Source: Planctomycetales bacterium (GTDB taxonomy: Bacteria; Planctomycetota; Planctomycetia; Pirellulales; Thermoguttaceae). Taken from it: a DNA stretch of 7,104 nucleotides. The stretch covers positions 1 through 7,104 of the forward strand of contig SKJM01000254.1 of NCBI GenBank assembly GCA_007122045.1. The letters run 5' to 3'. Below the pieces are notes generated by a model that saw nothing but the letters and a program-made list of their open reading frames with translations, was not told where the DNA came from and did not search any database. Positions within the stretch are counted from its first letter, which is position 1. Each line of letters opens with the position of its first letter. The translations under genes were made by a program, and so were the position numbers. This document shows positions 1-6,185 of the stretch, piece after piece.

Positions 1-75
1 CCCCGGCTGGCGGCCGATCCGCCTGCCTCGGGCCTGGATTGGGGATAACAGCACGGGCCGGAGCCGAGTTGCAGG
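1..75. other. Short flank downstream of the GT2 gene; no supported feature
   Basis: These 75 bases lie beyond the stop codon of the minus-strand glycosyltransferase. On the minus strand a GTG at 52-54 opens a frame that runs off the window edge, so a third operon gene could begin here. It has no visible ribosome binding site and only 18 codons are visible, so it is not called. No terminator hairpin with a T tract was seen, which is compatible with transcription continuing past the window. Confidence 0.4.
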
Positions 76-1080
76 CTATCCGGCCCGGTAGAGGTGAGGC
101 TGGGGCGTTCGGCCGGCACGATCAACCGCGACGCCCCGCCGCTCGGCCAGGGCATACAGCGGCCGGCGGCAGCTTTCGACGTAAATGCGTCCGAGGTACT
201 CGCCGGCGATTCCCAGGCAGAGCAACTGGAGGCCGCCCATCATGGCCATGGCGATGAGCACCGCCGCCGTTGCCGAAGGCCACGCGCCGCCCGCGATGCG
301 CATGGCGGCGCTTGCCAGCAGCCCGCCCATGCCGGCCAGGCAGGCCAGTGCGCCGGCGAACGTTGCCAGCCGGAGCGGGAGGGTGGAAAACGACAGGATG
401 CCGTCGGCGGCAAGGCGCAGCATGCGCCGCAGGGGATAGTGGGTGTGGCCGGCGGCGCGGGCGGCGCGGTGGTAAGGGACAGCAATCTGCCGGAAGCCGA
501 GCCAACTGACCATGCCGCGGAGGAAGCGGTGCCCTTCGCGCATGCTGCCCAAGGCGTCGACCACCTTGCGGTCGAGCAGGCGGAAGTCGCCCGTGTCGAG
601 CGGGGCTTCGATGCTGGCCACCGCGTTGAAGATGCGGTAGAACGCCGAGGCGGTGCCCAGCTTGAACACCGATTCGCCGTCGCGCGCCAGCCGGCGGCCG
701 TAGGCCACGTCGTAGCCCTCGCGCCAGCGCTGGACCATGGCGGGGATGACCTCCGGGGGGTCTTGCAGGTCGGCGTCGATGAGCACGACGGCGTCGCCGG
801 TCGCCGCGTCGAGACCCGCCGTGGCGGCGATCTGGTGGCCGAAGTTGCGCGAAAGCCGCAGCGCGCGCACCCGATCGTCGGTTTGCTGGAGGTCGGCCAG
901 CACCTCCCAGGTGCCGTCGCGGCTGCCGTCATCGACGTAGATGACTTCGAACGGGCAGGTGCCGGCCAGCGCGGCCACCAGCCTGGGGTGGGTTGCCGAG
1001 AGGACCTGCTCCTCGTTGAAGCATGGCACGACGACGGAAAGGAACGGTGCCGAACGCATGGCGGGGCCTGCTGGGTTCAT
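76..1080 (-). CDS. Family 2 glycosyltransferase, polyprenyl-phosphate sugar synthase type (DPM1/GtrB/ArnC-like)
   Basis: Predicted to move a sugar from a nucleotide donor to polyprenyl (undecaprenyl) phosphate at the cytoplasmic face of the inner membrane. The 334-residue protein has the family layout. An N-terminal GT-A domain starts with SVVVPCFNEE (15-24). It carries VDDGSRDGT (49-57), RNFGHQ (78-83) and the metal-binding DADLQDPPE (102-110), followed by TGDFRLLDR (163-171). A basic stretch RAARAAGHTHYP (205-216) precedes two membrane helices at about 235-258 and 271-293, then a GEYLGRIYVE tail (293-302), as in GtrB-like enzymes. The length is normal for the family. The start is uncertain: ATG at 1078-1080 or ATG at 1057-1059 (residue 8), neither with a clear ribosome binding site. 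It follows the ArnT-like gene by 6 bases, so translational coupling is likely. The transferred sugar cannot be told from sequence. Confidence 0.92.
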   Translation of the reverse strand: MNPAGPAMRSAPFLSVVVPCFNEEQVLSATHPRLVAALAGTCPFEVIYVDDGSRDGTWEVLADLQQTDDRVRALRLSRNFGHQIAATAGLDAATGDAVVLIDADLQDPPEVIPAMVQRWREGYDVAYGRRLARDGESVFKLGTASAFYRIFNAVASIEAPLDTGDFRLLDRKVVDALGSMREGHRFLRGMVSWLGFRQIAVPYHRAARAAGHTHYPLRRMLRLAADGILSFSTLPLRLATFAGALACLAGMGGLLASAAMRIAGGAWPSATAAVLIAMAMMGGLQLLCLGIAGEYLGRIYVESCRRPLYALAERRGVAVDRAGRTPQPHLYRAG

Positions 1081-1086
1081 GGCGAG

Positions 1087-2895
1087 TTACCGGCGTGGCG
1101 AGGTGCGGTCGGGAATCCCGGGTCGCGTGGAGATGCGGCGGTCGCCGGCCGCCATCCCGGCCGCCGTTGTCGGTGCGAGAAGGACCACCTCGCGCCGGCG
1201 AAGGAACATGGGCTGGCGGCTGAGCACTTCAAAACGGCCGGGATATCGCGTGTCGAGTTCGGCGGCATCCCGGCCGGTGGTCAAGACGATCCGGGGGCCG
1301 GCCGCTTGCAGTTGCCGGTCGAGCGATTCGGGATCGACGACGCGCGGAATCGGCCTTCCGGCGTAGAACACGAAGCTCGGCCGGAGGAACCGATAGGCCA
1401 CCACGTCGTGCGGCCGGTAGCCGGCCGATTCCACGGCGGCCAGCATGGGCGCGGCGTTCTGGTGGCGGTCGACGCGCAAGGCGGCGAATCCGAAAATGGC
1501 CACCAGGAACGCCACCGAGCTGACAGCCACGCACTGCATGGCCCGCTGAACCCGAAGCCGCTCTCCGGCCACCAGGACGGCCGCACCGCCGACAACCAGC
1601 GGGAGCCCGACCAGCCCCAAGAGCCCTTCGCCGGGCAGGAAGTAGGCGGCGAGTACGGGCAACACGGCGATCATCCCCACCCCCACGACAATGAACGTCA
1701 GGCCGGCATGGCGCGCGCACCACCGACTGAAACGTGCCGGTTCGGCGGTCCACCGCTCGACGAAGCAGCCGGTCAGCACGGCCAGCGCCGGGAAGACGGT
1801 CAGCACGTAACTTGGCAGCTTGGTTTGGGGAAACGACCAGATGAGCACAAAGACGCCGGCCCAACAGAGCACGAAGCGAATGGGGCGCCGCAAGGCATGG
1901 TCTTCGTCGTCGTCGCGGAGCCGGCGGAGCGAATCGGCCAGCGTGGGGCCGAGAAAGACCGACCAGGGAAAGAAGCCGATGAGGATCGCCGGGATGTAGT
2001 AGAAAAACGGTCCGCTGTGGCCCTCGAAAGGCTCCAGGGCGCGCTGGAGGTTGTGGTAGCCAAGGAACTCCCAGACCCATGCCCCCCCCGTCCGCAGTCC
2101 GACCAGAACGTACCACGGGGCGGCCACCACGGCCACCGCAACCAGTGCGGTCAACGGCCGGAGGCGGTAGACGGCCCGGGCAACGTTGGCCGGCGCGAAG
2201 CAGCGGGTAAAGAATCGCGTTGTATGGACGAAGGGCCTTACGAGTTTGTGGCCTTCGGGCACCGCGCGCAAGCCACCGCGACTTGCTCCCTCGATTTGCA
2301 GCAACAACGTCCAGACGATCACCGGCAGGCCGATTCCGACCGGGCCCTTGGCCAGCACAGCGACCCCCAGCACCGCGTAGGCGGCCGCCATCAGCGGCCA
2401 GGACAGCGGCCGGGCATCGTCCTCCGGCTGCCGCATCAGCGCCAGGTAGAACAGGAGCATCGCCGTCGCGGTGAGGAACACCAGGGCCGAGTCGACCGTT
2501 GCGGCGCGGGCCGAGACGGTGAACAGGAGGTTGGCGGCCATCGCCAAGCCTGCCCAAAGGCCTACCGTGGGGCTAAACATACGCCGGCCCAGGTAGTAGG
2601 TTACCAGGGCCGCTCCGATTCCGAGGAGGGCCGCGGGCAGGCGGGCCGCGAACTCGTTGACGCCAAACAGGCGGTAGCCCCCCATCATCAGCCAGTACAT
2701 CAACGGCGGCTTGTCGGGGAAGAGGTCGCCATTATAGGTTGGCATGATCCAGTCACCCCGGGCGTACATTTCGCGGGCGCAGGTGGCGTGCAGGGTCTCA
2801 TCCTCATCCCAGAGTCGCGCTGCCCCCAGGTTGGTGAAGAAGACCGCGCCGGCGGCCACGGCAATCCAAATCAGGTGAACGTAGGGTGAACGCAT
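1087..2895 (-). CDS. ArnT/PMT-type integral membrane glycosyltransferase (GT83-like)
   Basis: Predicted to take a sugar from a polyprenyl-phosphate carrier and attach it to a lipid or other acceptor on the periplasmic side of the membrane. The 602-residue product begins with a membrane helix (7-22), then the first-loop acidic motif WDEDE (29-33) and DKPPLMYWL (61-69), both typical of ArnT-like enzymes. LAKGPVG (182-188), PFEGHSGPFFYYIPAI (289-304) and TKLPSYVLTVFPALAVL (358-374) follow. About ten or more hydrophobic segments run to about residue 470. A soluble tail of about 130 residues closes the protein. I chose the ATG at 2893-2895: the hydrophobic segment starts directly after it, and GGGGAGA (2905-2911) lies 9 bases upstream. 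The frame stays open to 3063, but the extra 56 residues are basic and look non-coding. It is the first gene of the pair with the downstream GT2, its likely donor supplier. The acceptor and sugar are not determinable here, so no gene symbol is given. Confidence 0.9.
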   Translation of the reverse strand: MRSPYVHLIWIAVAAGAVFFTNLGAARLWDEDETLHATCAREMYARGDWIMPTYNGDLFPDKPPLMYWLMMGGYRLFGVNEFAARLPAALLGIGAALVTYYLGRRMFSPTVGLWAGLAMAANLLFTVSARAATVDSALVFLTATAMLLFYLALMRQPEDDARPLSWPLMAAAYAVLGVAVLAKGPVGIGLPVIVWTLLLQIEGASRGGLRAVPEGHKLVRPFVHTTRFFTRCFAPANVARAVYRLRPLTALVAVAVVAAPWYVLVGLRTGGAWVWEFLGYHNLQRALEPFEGHSGPFFYYIPAILIGFFPWSVFLGPTLADSLRRLRDDDEDHALRRPIRFVLCWAGVFVLIWSFPQTKLPSYVLTVFPALAVLTGCFVERWTAEPARFSRWCARHAGLTFIVVGVGMIAVLPVLAAYFLPGEGLLGLVGLPLVVGGAAVLVAGERLRVQRAMQCVAVSSVAFLVAIFGFAALRVDRHQNAAPMLAAVESAGYRPHDVVAYRFLRPSFVFYAGRPIPRVVDPESLDRQLQAAGPRIVLTTGRDAAELDTRYPGRFEVLSRQPMFLRRREVVLLAPTTAAGMAAGDRRISTRPGIPDRTSPRR

Positions 2896-2954
2896 CGGAC
2901 CAAGTCTCCCCGGGCTTTCACGGAAGGTCACGTGCAAAAGGGTACGGGGCTCTT

Positions 2955-2972
2955 TTCCGGACCGGTCCGGAA
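2955..2972. promoter_or_regulatory. Perfect 18-bp palindrome upstream of the ArnT-like gene; operator or hairpin candidate
   Basis: TTCCGGACC followed directly by GGTCCGGAA is perfectly self-complementary over 18 bases. It lies 59 bases upstream of the ArnT-like start codon, outside any called gene. No T tract follows on either strand, so a terminator is unlikely. A dimeric regulator binding site or a hairpin in the 5' leader is the more natural reading. No second copy was noticed in the window. The regulator is unknown. Confidence 0.5.
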
Positions 2973-3028
2973 GGTGCTGCGCAGGCAAGAGCCTCGTCCC
3001 CCGGCGCATACGGCGCTGCGGCGGCGGA

Positions 3029-3057
3029 AGTTTAGAGAGACCGCCCCGAAACGGCAA
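3029..3057 (-). promoter_or_regulatory. Weak sigma70-like promoter candidate for the ArnT-like/GT2 pair
   Basis: On the minus strand TTGCCG (3057-3052) and TAAACT (3034-3029) are separated by 17 bases. Each matches the sigma70 consensus at four of six positions. Transcription would start near 3022, giving a leader of about 127 nt that includes the 18-bp palindrome. With such modest matches in a GC-rich genome this is only a candidate. Confidence 0.3.
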
Positions 3058-3096
3058 CATCAATTTCCGGCCGGCAGGCCGCTAATGGTTAGTGAC

Positions 3097-3155
3097 AGGA
3101 TGGACATTCCTGTCCGTCGCGGGAAAGGCAAGAGACGGACAAGAATGTCTATCCT
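3097..3155. repeat. Inverted repeat, 22-base arms (3097-3118 and 3134-3155)
   Basis: The left arm AGGATGGACATTCCTGTCCG (continuing TC to 3118) is the reverse complement of the right arm except at two positions. Both mismatches can form G-U pairs in one of the two possible transcripts. The loop is 15 bases (3119-3133). The right arm is the first copy of the tandem repeat that follows, so the left arm is an inverted member of the same family. It could fold when transcription of the PAP2 gene reads through. There is no T tract to make it a standard terminator. Confidence 0.75.
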
Positions 3156-3224
3156 ACGGACGCAGGACGGACAGGAATGTCTATCCTACGGATGCAGGAC
3201 GGACAGGAATGTCCATCCTACGGC
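3134..3224. repeat. Three tandem copies of a 27-base repeat with 32-base period
   Basis: Copies of a GACGGACAGGAATGTCYATC-type unit, each ending in CTACGG, lie at 3134-3160, 3166-3192 and 3198-3224. The spacing is exactly 32 bases and the copies differ at only a few positions. Each contains a smaller palindrome, GGACA-GGAA-TGTCC or a one-base variant. The array ends 7 bases short of the stop codon of the PAP2-like gene and sits between that gene and the ArnT-like gene. Three copies without unique spacers, and no cas genes, argue against CRISPR. From memory, similar repeats are scattered between genes in Pirellulales genomes, which was not checked. Confidence 0.85.
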
Positions 3225-3230
3225 CGTGTC

Positions 3231-4256
3231 TTAGCGCTGCCAGACGAGCCCGAGGCCGCTCAACTCGGGGCCGGTCAGGGGGACGAGTGTCCATGGCTCC
3301 GCGTCATAGTCGGGACCGTGGACGGACCGGGTGGCCAGGTAGGCCATGTACCAGCCGAGCATGGCCTGCGAGAGGTAGTGGGCGTCGTCGTTCACCCGCG
3401 ACCACGCCGTGCCCGTTGAACCCAGCAGTAGCAGCGTCTGCGCCGCGCGGTTGTCGGTCATGTGGGTGGCGGTGATGAAGGGCACGGCGCCGATGAAGGC
3501 GTGACCGCTGACGGAGTTCCAGTCGTCGAACGGCTTCCACCGCGAGTTGTGGGGCGTTTCCCCAGGCCGCGACGCCCCCAGCAGGAACTGCATGAAGAGC
3601 ATGGGCGGGGCGCCGACGAGGTAGGCGCGGGTGGTGCGGTCGCCCAAATCGCCGGCAAAGTCGAACATGGGCCGATCCTCCATCGCCTTGCCCACCAAGC
3701 TAAGCCCGGCCATCGCCGGGACAAAGATGGCGCCCTCGCCGAACACCTTCCAGAAGGCCGCCGCGCGGTCGGAGTCGGCATTGCGCACGTCGTCCTGCCA
3801 CCAATCGCGGACATCCTGGTCCAGCGACGTGTTCGCAAGCGGAGCCGCAAAGGCCACTCCCAGGGCCAGATCGCGTACGGTGTGGGCCGAGTAATAGTGC
3901 TCGTGGTCGTCGCGGGCGTTGCGGGCGGTATCCCGAAGCCATCGGCGAAGGTGCGGCCCGGGCTGAACGCCGCCGTCGAGCACCTGGGGGCTGAGCGGGT
4001 CGCCGAGGTGGAGATCGTCGGAGGAAAACACCGACTCGGACGCCGACGAGCCGGAGTCGCCGCTTGGTGGCAGCCACGCCACGTGTGGCGCGTGCGGGCC
4101 GTTGATAAACGGCGCGCGGTGTGCCGATGCCGGTCCGCCCAGCGTCTCGATCGCATTCCCATGGGAGCGGTCGAGGGGGGACAGGATCGCGATGAGGCCC
4201 ATTGCCCACGCCACCCAGGCCCGACCCGTGACGAAGAATCCCCTAATCCAGCGCAC
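3231..4256 (-). CDS. PAP2-superfamily membrane phosphatase-like protein with altered motifs
   Basis: The PAP2 fold hydrolyses phosphate monoesters such as lipid phosphates, often polyprenyl pyrophosphate or phosphatidate, at the membrane. The 341-residue protein has an N-terminal hydrophobic segment (about 13-27) that may be a signal peptide or anchor. A polar region follows to about 125, then several moderately hydrophobic segments. All three PAP2 motifs are recognisable: RP (230-231), SVSGH (248-252) and SRVNDDAH (286-293). Two usual residues differ: Gln223 stands where the first-motif Lys is expected, and Gln297 where the Asp four residues after the catalytic His293 is expected. Activity may therefore be altered. 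The start is GTG (4254-4256), supported by AAGGGGGGA upstream; no in-frame ATG lies close by. The gene is divergent from uxaC and lies upstream of the glycosyltransferase pair in the same direction, but a 335-base gap makes co-transcription with them doubtful. A role in carrier-lipid recycling is only a guess. Confidence 0.82.
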   Translation of the reverse strand: MRWIRGFFVTGRAWVAWAMGLIAILSPLDRSHGNAIETLGGPASAHRAPFINGPHAPHVAWLPPSGDSGSSASESVFSSDDLHLGDPLSPQVLDGGVQPGPHLRRWLRDTARNARDDHEHYYSAHTVRDLALGVAFAAPLANTSLDQDVRDWWQDDVRNADSDRAAAFWKVFGEGAIFVPAMAGLSLVGKAMEDRPMFDFAGDLGDRTTRAYLVGAPPMLFMQFLLGASRPGETPHNSRWKPFDDWNSVSGHAFIGAVPFITATHMTDNRAAQTLLLLGSTGTAWSRVNDDAHYLSQAMLGWYMAYLATRSVHGPDYDAEPWTLVPLTGPELSGLGLVWQR

Positions 4257-4262
4257 TGCATT

Positions 4263-4270
4263 CCCCCCTT
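4263..4270 (-). promoter_or_regulatory. Ribosome binding site that fixes the GTG start of the PAP2-like gene
   Basis: On the minus strand AAGGGGGG is followed by six bases and then GTG (4256-4254). An ATG five bases upstream of this GTG is out of frame. The purine run at good spacing supports the GTG as the true start. Confidence 0.65.
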
Positions 4271-4482
4271 ATGCATATGTTTTGCGAGCTTTTCCGCCGG
4301 CTCGGCCGCGCGCATCACCTTGGCATCATCGGGGGTTGCTCAAGCGGAACATGAGGCACAGGAGGCGGATGCGGCACAATTTGCGCCTCCGCCCCATTCT
4401 AGCCCGCTTGCCTAGTATCACATGGCAGTTTGATTTTCGGTCTGCGCCGGCCGTGGTTGCGGAAATCGGCAGCGGGGGTGAC
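4271..4482. other. Divergent intergenic region upstream of the PAP2-like gene; no clear promoter
   Basis: This stretch separates the PAP2-like gene (minus) from the uxaC promoter (plus). A short inverted repeat, GGAGGCG (4361-4367) and CGCCTCC (4384-4390) with a 16-base loop, is visible but could arise by chance at this base composition. On the minus strand TAGAAT (4401-4396) resembles a -10 box but has no acceptable -35 partner. Nothing else was supported. Confidence 0.4.
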
Positions 4483-4510
4483 TGGACATTCGCGGTGGAT
4501 TTGGTATCAT
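4483..4510 (+). promoter_or_regulatory. Sigma70-like promoter in front of the uxaC leader
   Basis: TGGACA (4483-4488) and TATCAT (4505-4510) are separated by 16 bases. Each matches the consensus (TTGACA, TATAAT) at five of six positions. This is the best promoter-like pair I saw in the region upstream of uxaC. Transcription would begin near 4517, leaving an untranslated leader of about 207 nt before the uxaC start codon. Confidence 0.55.
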
Positions 4511-4516
4511 CCAAGA

Positions 4517-4705
4517 AGCATGAACGTGCCCCCGCCCGTGTCGGGAATCCGGCATGCGGGTGTTGGGAAGCGGCATCATTGCGGGTTATTGGTGGGCGGC
4601 GTGGTGCGCTCGATTCATTTCGGGCGCGTCCCGCCGAGAGGCACGGCCTCTTCTCTGTTCCGGCCCCGCCGTTTCGCATCCCTTGCGAACGGCGGGGTTT
4701 TTGTT
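4517..4705 (+). ncRNA. Candidate leader RNA or small RNA ending in a terminator, upstream of uxaC
   Basis: The interval runs from the predicted transcription start to the end of a strong Rho-independent terminator, about 189 nt. Inside it, AGAGGC-ACG-GCCTCT (4637-4651) forms a small hairpin just before the terminator. There is no upstream plus-strand gene for the terminator to serve, because the neighbour is divergent. Transcripts ending here would be a free small RNA, and read-through would express uxaC. I did not recognise a known riboswitch, T-box or 6S RNA pattern. The start is inferred from the promoter and no full fold was computed. Confidence 0.45.
4664..4705 (+). terminator. Rho-independent terminator/attenuator directly upstream of the uxaC ribosome binding site
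   Basis: The left arm CCCCGCCGTTTCGC (4664-4677) pairs with the right arm GCGAACGGCGGGG (4685-4697), leaving one bulged T and a seven-base loop ATCCCTT. TTTTTGTT (4698-4705) follows at once. The stem of 13 base pairs is very GC-rich. On the other strand no T run follows, so it acts in the plus direction only. It ends 7 bases before the uxaC ribosome binding site, the position expected for transcription attenuation. Confidence 0.85.
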
Positions 4706-4712
4706 CAACCCC

Positions 4713-4720
4713 AAGGGAGG
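4713..4720 (+). promoter_or_regulatory. Ribosome binding site that fixes the uxaC start
   Basis: AAGGGAGG lies three bases before ATG at 4724-4726. The reading frame is open further upstream (in-frame ATGs at 4430 and 4520). This site, and the match of the protein to family length from 4724, select the downstream start. Confidence 0.8.
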
Positions 4721-4723
4721 ACT

Positions 4724-6148
4724 ATGATTGTGAGCGACGTGTTCATTACCGACGACTTTCTACTGCAGAATGATCGGGCAGCGGCACTCTACCACGAACA
4801 CGCCCGCGACTTGCCCATCCTCGACTATCACTGCCACCTGCCTCCGGAGCAGGTCGCCGGCGATCACCAGTTCGAGAACCTGACGCAGATTTGGCTGCAC
4901 GGCGATCACTACAAGTGGCGTGCGATGCGGGCCGCCGGCGTGCCGGAACGCGACATCACCGGCGACGCCTCCGACTGGGAGAAGTTCGACCGCTGGGCGT
5001 GGACGGTGCCGCAGACCCTTCGCAACCCCCTCTATCATTGGACCCACCTGGAGTTGAAACGCCCGTTTGGCATCAGCGACCGGCTGCTTTCGCCGGAGAC
5101 GGCCAAGGGTATTTGGGAGGAGTGCAACACGAAGCTCACCGGCCCGGAGTTCTCCAGCCGGGGCATCATGCGGCAAATGAACGTCGAACTGGTGTGCACG
5201 ACCGACGACCCGACCGACAGCCTGGACTATCACGCGGTGATTGCGGCCGACAAGTCGTTTCCCGTCGCCGTGCTGCCCACGTTTCGGCCCGACAAGGGGA
5301 TGGCCGTGGCCGACGCCGACGCCTTCAACGCCTGGGTCGACAAGCTGGCCGAGGTGAGCCACGTGGACGTGAAGGACGATTATCCGACGTACCTCGAGGC
5401 GCTGCGGCAGCGGCACGAGTTTTTTCACGCGATGGGCTGCCGGCTGTCGGATCACGGCGTCGAGACGATCGTGGCCGACCCCTACACGCCGTCGGAAGTC
5501 AGTACCGTGTTCCGGCGCGTGCGGCGGGGGAACGAATTGCACGAGGACGAAATCCGCAAGTTCCATTCCGCCATGCTGTACGAGTTCGCCGTGATGGACC
5601 ACGAGAAGGGGTGGACGCAGCAGTTCCACCTCGGGGCGCTGCGCAACAACAACTCGCGCATGTTCGAGAAGCTGGGTCCCGACGCAGGCTTCGACTCGAT
5701 GGGCGATTTCGAGATCGCCCGGCCCCTAAGCCGCTTCCTCGACCGCCTGGACCGGGAGGAGACGCTGGCCAAGACCATCGTCTACAACCTCAACCCGCGC
5801 GACAACGAACTGCTGGCCACCATGCTGGGCAACTTTCAGGACGGCTCCGTGCCCGGAAAGATGCAACTGGGCAGCGGCTGGTGGTTCCAGGATCAGAAAC
5901 AAGGCATGGAGGCGCAGATGAACGCGCTTTCCAACATGGGGCTGCTCAGCCGGTTCGTCGGCATGTTGACCGACAGCCGTTCGTTCCTCTCCTACACCCG
6001 GCACGAGTATTTCCGCCGCATCCTGTGCAACCTGCTGGGCGCCGAAATGCAGCAGGGGCTGATTCCCGACGACCTGGACCTGGTGGGCTCCATGGTCCGC
6101 GACATCTGCTACTACAATGCGAAAGGCTACTTCGCCTTCGAGCCGTAG
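4724..6148 (+). CDS. uxaC: Uronate (glucuronate) isomerase
   Basis: Catalyses interconversion of D-glucuronate and D-fructuronate (also D-galacturonate and D-tagaturonate), the first cytoplasmic step of hexuronate breakdown. The 474-residue product has the usual family length and motifs. DYHCH (34-38) holds the first metal-binding histidines of this amidohydrolase-related TIM barrel. It is followed by HWTHLELKRPFGI (105-117), CTTDDPTDSLDYH (158-170), VLPTFRPDKGM (183-193), LSDHG (241-245), WTQQFHLGALRNNN (297-310), GSGWWF (383-388) and TDSRSFLSYTRHEYFRR (416-432). The frame shows no break. The in-frame extension to 4430 would add 98 residues unlike the family and would run through a terminator, so I reject it. 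No kinase, dehydrogenase or uronate transporter gene is seen next to it, so the rest of the pathway must lie elsewhere. Control by the upstream leader and terminator is likely. Confidence 0.96.
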   Translation: MIVSDVFITDDFLLQNDRAAALYHEHARDLPILDYHCHLPPEQVAGDHQFENLTQIWLHGDHYKWRAMRAAGVPERDITGDASDWEKFDRWAWTVPQTLRNPLYHWTHLELKRPFGISDRLLSPETAKGIWEECNTKLTGPEFSSRGIMRQMNVELVCTTDDPTDSLDYHAVIAADKSFPVAVLPTFRPDKGMAVADADAFNAWVDKLAEVSHVDVKDDYPTYLEALRQRHEFFHAMGCRLSDHGVETIVADPYTPSEVSTVFRRVRRGNELHEDEIRKFHSAMLYEFAVMDHEKGWTQQFHLGALRNNNSRMFEKLGPDAGFDSMGDFEIARPLSRFLDRLDREETLAKTIVYNLNPRDNELLATMLGNFQDGSVPGKMQLGSGWWFQDQKQGMEAQMNALSNMGLLSRFVGMLTDSRSFLSYTRHEYFRRILCNLLGAEMQQGLIPDDLDLVGSMVRDICYYNAKGYFAFEP

Positions 6149-6185
6149 GCCACTGCCGCCGGAGTTCACGGGCCGGCCGGGGACT

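Noticed and set aside
94..2889. A 931-codon plus-strand open frame opposite both glycosyltransferase genes
   Set aside because: Its product is rich in Gly, Arg, His, Gln and Glu with no recognisable domain. It lies wholly antisense to two genes with clear family motifs. Long antisense frames are expected opposite GC-rich codons.
2896..3063. 56-residue N-terminal extension of the ArnT-like protein
   Set aside because: It is basic and non-hydrophobic, would place a soluble tail before the first helix unlike the family, and covers the 18-bp palindrome. The ATG at 2893-2895 has a purine-rich site upstream.
3134..3224. Possible mini-CRISPR array
   Set aside because: The 27-base units are separated by only five bases with no unique spacers, one related copy is inverted, and no cas gene is nearby.
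2932..3234. Small plus-strand open frames reading through the tandem repeats (products with repeated RNV/MSI-type segments)
   Set aside because: They exist only because the 32-base repeat is open in several frames. There is no ribosome binding site or domain, and the same DNA is better explained as an intergenic repeat.
4361..4390. Short inverted repeat in the divergent region
   Set aside because: Seven-base arms with a 16-base loop are easily found by chance in GC-rich DNA, and no T tract or promoter overlap supports a role.
3462..4415. A 317-codon plus-strand open frame opposite the PAP2-like gene
   Set aside because: No recognisable motif, and it is antisense to a gene with PAP2 motifs and a ribosome binding site. 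It is best explained as a shadow frame.
4430..4723. N-terminal extension of uxaC in the same frame, from ATG at 4430 or 4520
   Set aside because: The extension does not resemble the family, crosses a strong terminator, and lacks a ribosome binding site. ATG at 4724 has AAGGGAGG before it and gives the normal protein length.
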